Origin: Catellatospora vulcania
Lineage (GTDB): Bacteria; Actinomycetota; Actinomycetes; Mycobacteriales; Micromonosporaceae
Length of the DNA stretch: 64,000 bases
Assembly (NCBI RefSeq): GCF_009720385.1
Contig: NZ_ML769309.1
Coordinates: forward strand, 1-64,000
Reading direction: 5' to 3'
How positions within the stretch are numbered: the first letter of the stretch is position 1; the number at the start of each line of letters is the position of its first letter. The translations under genes were made by a program, and so were the position numbers. Shown piece by piece: positions 13,511 through 20,572 of the stretch. A model generated the notes under the pieces. The model saw only the letters and a program-made list of their open reading frames with translations. It had not been told where the DNA came from and ran no database searches.

Positions 13511-14951
13511 GATCGTGCCGGAACAGGCTGACAGCGCCCCGGCGAAGGCCGTACGCCGAAGAGGTCTGCTGGTCGCCGCCGCCGTCGCGGTGTCGGCGGC
13601 GCTCGTGTGGTTCGGCACCGGGCTCTCCCCGATACCGTGGCTGACCTGGCTGGCCCCGCTGCCGGTGTTCGCCGTCGCGGCCCGGGTGTCGGGGCGGACC
13701 GCGCTCGCGGCCGCGTTCCTGGCGTGGACGGCCGGCAGCCTGAACATGTGGACCTACTACGTGGGGACCCTGGAGGTTCCCGCCGGGGTGGTGGGCGGCT
13801 TCCTCGTCCTGCAGGCGCTCTCCTTCGCCGCGGTCGTCGGGCTGTTCCGCCTGCTGCTGCGGCAGGGCAGGCCGGTCCTGGCGGCGCTCGCCGCCCCCGC
13901 CGCGTGGGCCGGTGCGGAATACGTCGTGTCGCTGTTCTCCCCCGGAGGCTCGTTCTCCGCCATCGGCTACACCCAGGTCGAGGTGCTGCCGGTGATCCAG
14001 GTGGTCTCGGTGACGGGCGTCTGGGGCGTCGGCTTCCTGCTGACGGCCCTGCCCGCGCTGGTCGCCGCCGCGCTGGCCGACCGCCCGGCATGGCGTCGCC
14101 TGCTGGCGGTGGCCGCAGTGCTCATCGTCGGCACCGCCGGATACGGGCTCGCGCGCCTGGCGCAGACGCCGACCGGACCGGACACGACGGCCGCGCTCGC
14201 GGACGTGCGGCAGTCCGAGGACGCGCTGCCGATCGCGTCGGCCGAGGCCCGCCAGGTGCTCCAGACCTATCTGGACCAGGCGCCCCGGGCCGCGGCCGGC
14301 GGGGCGTCGGTGCTGGTGCTGCCGGAGAAGGTGTTCAAGGTGACCGAACCGGAACTCGCCGACCTGGGCCGGCGGATCGGCGGCGTGGCCGCGGCCAACC
14401 GGATCACGATCGTCGTCGGGCTCACCCTCAAGGACCAGTCCGGCGTGCACAACATCGCGCTGGCGTACGCGGCCGGCAGCGAGGTGCGGTACGACAAGCA
14501 GCACCTGGTCACCGGGTGGGAGGACCACATGACCGCGGGGGACCGGCTCGCGTGGCTGCCCGGCTCGCACACGGGCCTGGCGATCTGCAAGGACCTCGAC
14601 CATCCCGAACTCGGCCGGGCATACGGCAGCCACGGGACGACGGTGCTGCTGGCCCCTGCCCTCGACTTCGAGCGCGACGGTCGGCTGCACAGCCGGATCG
14701 CGGTGGTGCGCGGCGTCGAGAACGGCATCAGCGTCATCCGCCCGGCCGGACGCGGCCGCCTGGTCGCCGCGGACTCCCGCGGCCGCCTCGCCGCCGACAC
14801 GGTCACCGGAACGGGCGTCACCAGCGCGACGGTGTCGGTGCGGTCCGGTTCCGGTGGCACGCCGTACACCCGGTTCGGCGACTGGTTCGCGTGGCTCTGC
14901 CTGCTGCTCGTCGCCGGTTGCCTGGTCCGGCTCGCCATCGTGCGTCGCTGA
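13494..14951 (+). CDS. Apolipoprotein N-acyltransferase-like membrane enzyme (carbon-nitrogen hydrolase domain)
   Basis: A 485-residue membrane protein with Lnt architecture: several helices in residues 25-215, an extracytoplasmic nitrilase-type domain (about 225-450) and a C-terminal helix (WFAWLCLLLVAGCLVRLAI). The nitrilase catalytic triad is visible: Glu in LVLPEKVF, Lys in YDKQHLVTGWEDH and Cys in LAICKDLDHP. Lnt transfers an acyl chain to the N-terminal cysteine of lipoproteins. However, the protein is somewhat short, and being controlled by a TetR suggests a specialised paralogue rather than the housekeeping enzyme. It overlaps the TetR gene by 17 bases, implying translational coupling. 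Confidence 0.82.
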   Translation: MATALEIVPEQADSAPAKAVRRRGLLVAAAVAVSAALVWFGTGLSPIPWLTWLAPLPVFAVAARVSGRTALAAAFLAWTAGSLNMWTYYVGTLEVPAGVVGGFLVLQALSFAAVVGLFRLLLRQGRPVLAALAAPAAWAGAEYVVSLFSPGGSFSAIGYTQVEVLPVIQVVSVTGVWGVGFLLTALPALVAAALADRPAWRRLLAVAAVLIVGTAGYGLARLAQTPTGPDTTAALADVRQSEDALPIASAEARQVLQTYLDQAPRAAAGGASVLVLPEKVFKVTEPELADLGRRIGGVAAANRITIVVGLTLKDQSGVHNIALAYAAGSEVRYDKQHLVTGWEDHMTAGDRLAWLPGSHTGLAICKDLDHPELGRAYGSHGTTVLLAPALDFERDGRLHSRIAVVRGVENGISVIRPAGRGRLVAADSRGRLAADTVTGTGVTSATVSVRSGSGGTPYTRFGDWFAWLCLLLVAGCLVRLAIVRR

Positions 14952-14989
14952 CGACAGCCGAAATGGCGCTGTCCGCCTACGCTGCGTCC

Positions 14990-15715
14990 ATGGGGGAAGG
15001 GCTGCCGGCGCACAGGTCGCCGATGCGGGAGGTCGTGCTGTCGCTGCCGTTCACGGGGTTGTGGCTGGCCAGGAACAGTCCCGCCCGGCGGGTGCCGAGC
15101 CATGGCACGGACCTGATGGGCGAGCGGTACGCCATCGACTTCGTCGGGGTGGACGAGCGCGGCCGCCCCGCCGGACATCGTGACTGGCGGACGCTGCTGG
15201 CGACCGAGCCGCCGGAGCGGTTCTTCGGCTACGACCGCCCGATCCTGGCCCCCGCCGACGGGGTCGTCGTGGCGGTCCACGACGGCGAATCCGATCACGA
15301 GGCGCGACGGTCGCAGCTGGCGCTGGTGCCGTACCTGCTCGGCCAGGCGGGGCGGCTCCGGCAGGGCGCGGCGGCGATCGCGGGCAACCACGTGGTCATC
15401 GAGCTGCGGGGGAGCGGGGCGTTCGCGGCTCTCGTACACCTGCGGTCCGGGTCGCTGCGGGTCGCCGCCGGGGCGCGGGTGACCGCCGGGCAGCAGATCG
15501 CGGCCTGCGGCAACTCCGGCAACTCGACCCAGCCGCACGTGCACCTGCAGGTCATGGACAGCGCGGACCTGTCCGTCGCCCGCGGCGTGCCGATGGTGTT
15601 CCGGCACTTCCGGGAGCGGCCCGCCGGCGCGGCGCGGTTCCTGATCAGGGAGAGCGGCATGCCGGGCGAGAGCGCGGTCGTCGAACCGCTGCCCGCGGCC
15701 TATGTGAATCACTGA
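14990..15715 (+). CDS. M23-like metallopeptidase-domain protein
   Basis: A 241-residue protein ending in an M23 (LytM-type) beta fold: SHGTDLMGERYAIDF near residue 38, a central DGVVVAVHDGE, and the classic C-terminal ACGNSGNSTQPHVHLQV with the H-x-H zinc pair. M23 enzymes cut peptidoglycan cross-bridges. There is no signal peptide or membrane helix, so this member may act inside the cell, be exported another way or be non-peptidase. The ATG at 14990 follows TACGCT by six bases without a ribosome-binding site (leaderless pattern); an in-frame ATG at 14963 is the alternative. It lies 38 bases after the Lnt-like gene. Confidence 0.75.
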   Translation: MGEGLPAHRSPMREVVLSLPFTGLWLARNSPARRVPSHGTDLMGERYAIDFVGVDERGRPAGHRDWRTLLATEPPERFFGYDRPILAPADGVVVAVHDGESDHEARRSQLALVPYLLGQAGRLRQGAAAIAGNHVVIELRGSGAFAALVHLRSGSLRVAAGARVTAGQQIAACGNSGNSTQPHVHLQVMDSADLSVARGVPMVFRHFRERPAGAARFLIRESGMPGESAVVEPLPAAYVNH

Positions 15716-15750
15716 CGCGGCACCGCAGGAAAGTCAGTGCCATCGATGCG

Positions 15751-16067
15751 ATGACGGGCAACCTGTCGCTCGACGTGTCCATTCTGGTTGCCGCGCAACT
15801 ACTCATCCTGCTGATCCCGTGGCTGACACTGCAGGTGGTGTACATCGGGCGCATCGACCCGTGCTCTACGGCGAGCAGGCCGTCACCGAGATACGCGCCC
15901 GGTTCCTCCTCGCGTTCCTGGCCACGGTCGCGCTGGTGGGGCCACCTGCCCTGGTCGTGGTGGCGGGCCGGTTCGCCGGTCAGGGCCCCGTGCCGGTTCA
16001 TGGACAGGCGTTCGCCGCTGCCGGGACGGGTGGTCCCGGCAGCGGCTCCCAGGTCACTGCCAGCTGA
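15751..16067 (+). pseudogene. Small two-helix membrane protein gene broken by a one-base frameshift
   Basis: Frame 1 from ATG 15751 encodes MTGNLSLDVSILVAAQLL followed by ILLIPWLTLQVVYIGRIDP and then turns into low-quality Ser/Arg/Trp-rich sequence. One frame over, immediately after, comes VLYGEQAVTEIRARFLLAF followed by LATVALVGPPALVVVAGRF and a stop at 16067. Joining them at 15861 (GAC CCG then GTG CTC, re-reading one G) gives a sensible protein of about 105 residues with two membrane helices. A single G is therefore missing, either a real mutation or a sequencing error. The family was not recognised. The 3' end overlaps the convergent pectate lyase gene by 14 bases. Confidence 0.7.
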
Positions 16068-17469
16068 TGTCGCTCGCGCTGTAGAAGCAGTTCACGCCGT
16101 CCGCGCCGCTGCCGACGTGGGTGGGTTCGCTGCCCTTCGGGACCCCGTTGAACTTGTCGCAGATGACGGTGCTGTGGCTGGAGTCACCGATGACGGTGAT
16201 CCGGGTGAACCGGGCGGTGTCACCCCAGTTGATGTTGATGCCGGCGATGACGTCGCCGCTCTTGACCCGCACGTTGTCGATGACCACGTGCCGCTGGTAC
16301 GACGAGCTGCAGTTGCCGCAGGCCCGGTAGAGCTTGCCGAAGTTCTCCGCGTAGAACCCGCTGATGTGCAGCGTGCCGGGTCCGTTGTGCTGGAAGATCT
16401 TGTCCGACGCCGCGCGGGCGCCGCCGCCGATCACGTAGTAGTTCGTGCCGCCGAGGAACGTCGCCGCGTCCTCGCCCACGTCCTCCCACCAGACGTTCTC
16501 GATGGTGCAGTTGCCCAGGCAGTGGATGCCGTCACCGGCGGGCGCGCCCAGGATCACGTTCTTGATGGTCGCGCCGGCCGCGAGCTCGAACACGGGGTCC
16601 TGGCTCTCGCCCTGGCCGCCGTCGCCGATGCAGCAGTAGCGCTTCATGCCGCCGTCGAAGACACCGCTGACCGGAATGGTGCCGTTGCTGACCGGGGCGC
16701 TCCCGCTCGGCGTGGGCCAACCGGTCGGCGGGGGGCTCACGGTCGGCGACGCCGTCGGCGAGGCCGGAGCCGACGGTGAAGCCGACGGCCGCGGGCTGGC
16801 CGTCGCCGACGGGGCCGGGGTCGTCGGGGCCGGCGTGCCGCCGGTGGTGACCGCGATGTCGTCGAAGGACCCGCTGCTGTACGAGGTCTGCAGCCCGATG
16901 CGCCCGCCGGCGATCGCGGTGCTGGTGGCCGACGCGATCACGGTGCCGTCGACGAGGCCGCGGATGGTGCTGCCGTTGGCCTCGATGCCGAGGGTGTACC
17001 AGGTGCCGGTGGCCACGGTGCGGGTGACGCTGCCCAGCACGGTGACCGAGCTGCCGTTGACCGCCTGCAGCTGCACGGAGTTGCCCGGCCGCAGGGACAG
17101 CCGGTAGTAGACGGTCGCGCCGGTCGAACGGGCCAGCAGGGAGACGTGGCCGTTGCTGCCGAAGCTCAGCGGCTTGACCCGGGCGGTGACCGTGTAGGCG
17201 GTCCAGCTGGTGGAACCGGCGAACTGGCGGGCGTTGTCGGTGCTGGTGTTGCTCTGCTGCACGGCCTTGGTGCCGTCGGTGACGACCGTCCAGGTCCCGC
17301 CGGACTTGGACCAGCCGTCGGCCGCGCCGTCCTCGAAGTTGTCGCTGAAGACGGTGGCGGCGAAGGCGTTCTGGCTGAGCGCGACCGCGCCGGTGGTGAG
17401 GGCGAGGACGAGCCCCGCGATGAGAGACCACGTTCGTGGTCGGGAACGGGGGAGCGGGCGAGTTGCCAC
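16054..17469 (-). CDS. Secreted pectate lyase (PL3-like) with N-terminal LamG/ConA-like domain
   Basis: A 471-residue exported enzyme. It starts at GTG 17469 with GGAGG five bases upstream; the ATGs further out have no such site. A signal peptide ends near residue 38 (SQNAFA). Residues 40-205 form a concanavalin-like domain (FSDNFEDGAADGWSKSGGTW, YTLGIEANGSTIRGLVDGT, GRIGLQTSYSSGSFDDI). A Pro/Ser/Thr linker (about 210-265) leads to a parallel beta-helix typical of polysaccharide lyase family 3 (KRYCCIGDGGQGESQDPVF, IENVWWEDVGEDA, NCSSSYQRHVVIDNV, GININWGDTARFT). PL3 enzymes cleave polygalacturonate by calcium-dependent beta-elimination. A LacI-type operator lies upstream at 17567-17591. Confidence 0.88.
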   Translation of the reverse strand: MATRPLPRSRPRTWSLIAGLVLALTTGAVALSQNAFAATVFSDNFEDGAADGWSKSGGTWTVVTDGTKAVQQSNTSTDNARQFAGSTSWTAYTVTARVKPLSFGSNGHVSLLARSTGATVYYRLSLRPGNSVQLQAVNGSSVTVLGSVTRTVATGTWYTLGIEANGSTIRGLVDGTVIASATSTAIAGGRIGLQTSYSSGSFDDIAVTTGGTPAPTTPAPSATASPRPSASPSAPASPTASPTVSPPPTGWPTPSGSAPVSNGTIPVSGVFDGGMKRYCCIGDGGQGESQDPVFELAAGATIKNVILGAPAGDGIHCLGNCTIENVWWEDVGEDAATFLGGTNYYVIGGGARAASDKIFQHNGPGTLHISGFYAENFGKLYRACGNCSSSYQRHVVIDNVRVKSGDVIAGININWGDTARFTRITVIGDSSHSTVICDKFNGVPKGSEPTHVGSGADGVNCFYSASDISWQ

Positions 17470-17566
17470 GGGTGCCTCCGGGTCGGGGGACCATGCCGTT
17501 GGGCGACGGCACGGGACGTGCGCGGTCCGATGGCGACAGTGCTGATCAGGCACTGGTGGACCGGTG

Positions 17567-17591
17567 TTTCCAACATTGGAAAGCGCTTCCC
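17567..17591 (-). promoter_or_regulatory. LacI-family-type operator upstream of the pectate lyase
   Basis: TTTCCAA-ca-TTGGAAA (17567-17582) is a perfect dyad and overlaps GGAAAGCGCTTCCC (17578-17591), a near-perfect palindrome centred on GCGC. The second matches the GGAAnCGCTTCC style bound by LacI-type repressors of plant-polymer genes in actinomycetes. It is about 100 bases upstream of the pectate lyase start. The regulator is not adjacent. Confidence 0.6.
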
Positions 17592-17705
17592 GAGTGCTGA
17601 CCGTAGACCCGAAGTGATCCGCCGTCAACAGGCGGGTTTCCATGTCGCGATGCCGTGCGTCGCTCATCGCGATCCGGGCCGACGGCGCACCGATACGGTG
17701 GGCCT

Positions 17706-18413
17706 GTGACTGATCAAGATCTCAAGCCGTTGTTCGCCGCGGCCGCCGCCAACCTCGTCCACAACGCGCCGCTGGGCGAGGACCGGGTGGTCGACCTCGT
17801 CCGGCGGCTGGCCCCGGCGGGTTCCGGCCGGCGGGCACTGGACCTGGGCTGCGGCGGCGGTGAGCTGCTCCTGCGCCTGTGCCAGGCGCACGGCATCGCG
17901 GGCGACGGGGTGGAGCGCGATGCCGCGGTCGCCGACCGTGCCCGCTCCCGGGCCGCGGACCTGGGCCTCGACCAGGTCACCATCCACACCGCCGACGCGA
18001 CCGCCTGGACGCAGCCCGCCGACGTCGTCGTCAACGTCGGCGGCAGCCACATCTGGGGCGGGACCGAGCAGGCGCTCGCCGCGCTGCACACGCTCACCGC
18101 TCCCGGTGGACGGCTGCTGTTCGGGGAGGGTTTCTACCGGGTCGAGCCCACGGCTGAGGTCCGCGAGGCGTTCGGGGACCTGCCCGATCTCGCCGGGCTC
18201 GCCCGTGCGGCGGTGGCCGCCGGGTTCCGGCCGCTGCACGTCGCCGCGTCGACCGTCGCCGAGTGGGACGACTTCGAGTCCGACTGGCGGGCCGGGATCG
18301 AGCACGTCGGCACGCCGCAGGCCCGTGCCTTCGCCGACCGGCGGCGCGAGGAGTATCTCGGCGGCTACCGGGACGTGCTGGGCTTCGGCTGGCTGATCCT
18401 CATGCCCGCCTGA
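17706..18413 (+). CDS. SAM-dependent methyltransferase
   Basis: A 235-residue class I methyltransferase with the SAM-binding loop ALDLGCGGGELLLRLC (motif I), an acidic residue ending beta-2 (GVERDAA), TIHTADATAW and the post-motif VVVNVGGSHIWGG. The C-terminal half (ADRRREEYLGGYRDVLGFGWLILMP) is like small-molecule methyltransferases of the type-11/25 groups; the substrate is unknown. It starts at GTG 17706, six bases after TACGGT, with no ribosome-binding site, so is probably leaderless. Its end overlaps the convergent MerR gene by 14 bases. Confidence 0.82.
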   Translation: MTDQDLKPLFAAAAANLVHNAPLGEDRVVDLVRRLAPAGSGRRALDLGCGGGELLLRLCQAHGIAGDGVERDAAVADRARSRAADLGLDQVTIHTADATAWTQPADVVVNVGGSHIWGGTEQALAALHTLTAPGGRLLFGEGFYRVEPTAEVREAFGDLPDLAGLARAAVAAGFRPLHVAASTVAEWDDFESDWRAGIEHVGTPQARAFADRRREEYLGGYRDVLGFGWLILMPA

Positions 18414-19155
18414 GCTCGGGCTGCGGTCGGCGACCGGCCTGGCCCGCCGAGCCGGCGCGTTCGCGCAGGTAGGTGTCGAGTTCGCCGGCGCCGGCCAGCA
18501 TCGCGCGGCCGCGTCCGGCGAGCCGGTCCCGCCAGTCCTGCAGGGTCGCCTCGAGCGGGGCCACGCCACCGGCCGCGCGTACCTGCGCCAGCACGGCGGC
18601 GATCTGCTCCAGCAGGTATCCCCCGCGCCGGAGCTGGTGCGCCAGCCGGGCGTCGCGTACGTCGGCGGGGGTGTAGACGCGGTAGCCGGTCGCCGGGTCG
18701 CGCGGCGGGCGGACCAGCCCGGCCCGCTCCCACTTGCGCAGCGTCGCGGGCTTGACGCCGAGCTGCCGGGCGAGCGGGCCGACGAACACGCCGGTGGACC
18801 GGGACCCGGCGGGACCGGTGCCGGCCAGGTCCCGCAGCGCCTGCTCGACGGCGGTGAGGGTGCGCCGGTCCGCGCGCAGTTGCAGGTGGCTCTCGTCGAC
18901 CAGGGCGAGCGCGTCCTCGACGGCGTCGTCGTTGACCGCGCGCATGATCGCTGTCGCGGTCTGGTGGCCGTGCCCCGGCACCAGGGCCGCGAACGTGCGC
19001 AGGGCCTGAGCGTGCAGTCCGGTGTAGACGCGGTATCCGGACGGGGTGCGTGCCGCGGGCGGCAGGATGCCCGCCTGCTCGTAGTTGCGGACCGCCTGGG
19101 TGGACAGCCCCTGCCCGCGGGCGAGGTCGACGGGCCGCAGCCGTGCTTCGGTCAT
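18400..19155 (-). CDS. MerR-family regulator with two MerR DNA-binding domains (TioE-like)
   Basis: The 251-residue protein carries two winged-helix MerR domains. The first (about residues 5-75) has RPVDLARGQGLSTQAVRNYE followed by QAGILPPAARTPSGYRVYTG. The second (about 125-195) has GPLARQLGVKPATLRKWERA followed by GLVRPPRDPATGYRVYTPADV and an arginine-rich helix. Usual MerR proteins have one such domain plus a dimerisation helix, so this is an internal duplication as described for TioE-type regulators. It is divergent from the erythromycin-esterase-family gene, with a 117-base shared region, and probably controls it. Confidence 0.85.
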   Translation of the reverse strand: MTEARLRPVDLARGQGLSTQAVRNYEQAGILPPAARTPSGYRVYTGLHAQALRTFAALVPGHGHQTATAIMRAVNDDAVEDALALVDESHLQLRADRRTLTAVEQALRDLAGTGPAGSRSTGVFVGPLARQLGVKPATLRKWERAGLVRPPRDPATGYRVYTPADVRDARLAHQLRRGGYLLEQIAAVLAQVRAAGGVAPLEATLQDWRDRLAGRGRAMLAGAGELDTYLRERAGSAGQAGRRPQPELRRA

Positions 19156-19272
19156 GGGGTGCCCGACGTTTGAAGGTTTTGCGCACCGAGATGCGCGTCT
19201 ACGCGCGCAAAGTTTACACCGTCGGTTCAAAGATAGGGTAGAAGGGACAAACCATCGAAGGGATCAGGCCTG
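19156..19272. promoter_or_regulatory. Divergent promoter region, MerR regulator and esterase gene
   Basis: The shared 117-base region is AT-richer than its surroundings. TTTACA (19213-19218) and TAGGGT (19234-19239) could be promoter elements for the plus-strand gene, though the 15-bp spacing is short. TTTGAAGGT (about 19169-19177) and GGTTCAAAG (about 19224-19232) form a wide imperfect inverted repeat, which would suit a regulator with two DNA-binding domains. AGGGA is found a few bases before the ATG at 19273. Confidence 0.45.
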
Positions 19273-20529
19273 ATGACCACCCGTTCCGCCCTGTCCGACG
19301 CCGGTTGGGCCTTCACCGAAGACACCGGGCCGGGGCCCGCGATGTCGCGCCTGCTCGCCACGCTGCCCGCCCGGCCGCGGCTGCTCGGCCTCGGCGAGCC
19401 CACCCACGGCGAGGAGCTCTTTCTGCGGGTACGCAATCAGCTGTTGCGCCACCTGGTGGAGCACGAGGGCTACCGGTCGGTCGCGTTGGAGAGCGACTGC
19501 CTGGCCGGGCTGGCCGTCGACGCGTACGTCGCGGGCGGGCCGGGCTCGCTCGACGACGTGATGGCGCACGGCATCAGCCACGGCTGGGGGGCGTCCGCGG
19601 CCAACCGGGAGCTGGTCTCCTGGATGCGGGAGTACAACCAGGGCCGCCCGGACGGCGAGCGGCTGCGCTTCTTCGGGTTCGACGCCCCGACGGAGACGAT
19701 GTACGCCGCCAGCCCGCGCCGGGCCCTGACCGTGGTGCGCGACCATCTCGCGAGCTGCGTCGATCCGGGGCTGCTGCCCGACGACGCGGCCCTGATCGAC
19801 GACCTGGTCGGCGACGACGAACGGTGGACCGACCCGGCGGCGGCCATGGACCCGTCCCGGTCGGTCGGTGCGTCACCGGAGGCGGTGCGCCTGCGGCTGC
19901 TCGCCGACGACCTGCTCGGCCTGCTGCTGGCACAGACACCGAGTCTGCGTGCCGCCACGTCCGCCGACGACCGGTGGCTGGCGTGGTTGCACGGGCGCAC
20001 CGCCGCGGGGCTGATGCGCTACCACGCCGGTATGGCCGCCGGCGGCCCGTCGCGGGTCGCCCGGCTCATGATCATGCGCGACGCGATGATGGCCGAGAAC
20101 CTGCTGGCGATCGTGGCGCGGGAGTCGGATCGGGGCCCGACGCTGGCGTTCGCGCACAACGGGCACCTGCAGCGCGAGGCGGGCCACTGGCAGCTCGGCG
20201 AGCACGCCCTGACGTGGTGGAGTGGCGCCGCCATCGCCGAGGCCGAGCTGGGCGACCGGTACGCCTTCGTGGCCACCGCCCTGGGCGCCATTCACCACCG
20301 CGGGCTGGGCACACCGGCGGCCGACACGGTCGAGGGCCTGCTGTCGGCCCTGCCGGAGGACCGCCACCTGTTCGCGGGCGGCCGCCTGGCAGCCGCCCTG
20401 CGCGACGCCGCACCGGTGGCGCGCACCGACAACACGGTCGAGCACGGCTACTTCCCGCTGAACCCGGCGCACCTGGCCGACGCCGACGGCATCCTCTTCC
20501 TCAGGGACGTCCCCGCGGACCAGGGCTGA
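19273..20529 (+). CDS. Erythromycin esterase-family protein
   Basis: The 418-residue product has the family hallmarks: LLGLGEPTHGEELFLRVRNQ (conserved Glu and His), YRSVALESDCLAGLAVDAYV (conserved Glu) and LAFAHNGHLQREAGHW (conserved His). These are the residues implicated in macrolide lactone hydrolysis by Ere enzymes, but most actinobacterial members have unknown substrates, so resistance should not be assumed. No signal peptide, so cytoplasmic. The position divergent from a double-MerR regulator suggests inducible expression. Length is normal for the family. Confidence 0.85.
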   Translation: MTTRSALSDAGWAFTEDTGPGPAMSRLLATLPARPRLLGLGEPTHGEELFLRVRNQLLRHLVEHEGYRSVALESDCLAGLAVDAYVAGGPGSLDDVMAHGISHGWGASAANRELVSWMREYNQGRPDGERLRFFGFDAPTETMYAASPRRALTVVRDHLASCVDPGLLPDDAALIDDLVGDDERWTDPAAAMDPSRSVGASPEAVRLRLLADDLLGLLLAQTPSLRAATSADDRWLAWLHGRTAAGLMRYHAGMAAGGPSRVARLMIMRDAMMAENLLAIVARESDRGPTLAFAHNGHLQREAGHWQLGEHALTWWSGAAIAEAELGDRYAFVATALGAIHHRGLGTPAADTVEGLLSALPEDRHLFAGGRLAAALRDAAPVARTDNTVEHGYFPLNPAHLADADGILFLRDVPADQG

Positions 20530-20534
20530 CCGGG

Positions 20535-20569
20535 CCGGCCGGCGCGGGAGCACGTCCCGCGCCGGCCGG
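20535..20569. terminator. Bidirectional 15-bp GC hairpin between convergent genes
   Basis: CCGGCCGGCGCGGGA (20535-20549) is the exact reverse complement of TCCCGCGCCGGCCGG (20555-20569), with a five-base loop. It fills the gap between the esterase gene stop and the permease gene stop. Confidence 0.82.
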
Positions 20570-20572
20570 GGC

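Noticed and set aside
16690-16840. Repeat region in the pectate lyase gene
   Set aside because: It encodes an ordinary Pro/Ser/Thr linker between domains; repeats come from amino-acid bias.
19273-20529. Calling the esterase-family gene a macrolide resistance gene
   Set aside because: Catalytic residues fit, but most environmental family members lack a demonstrated macrolide substrate; only the family name is supported.
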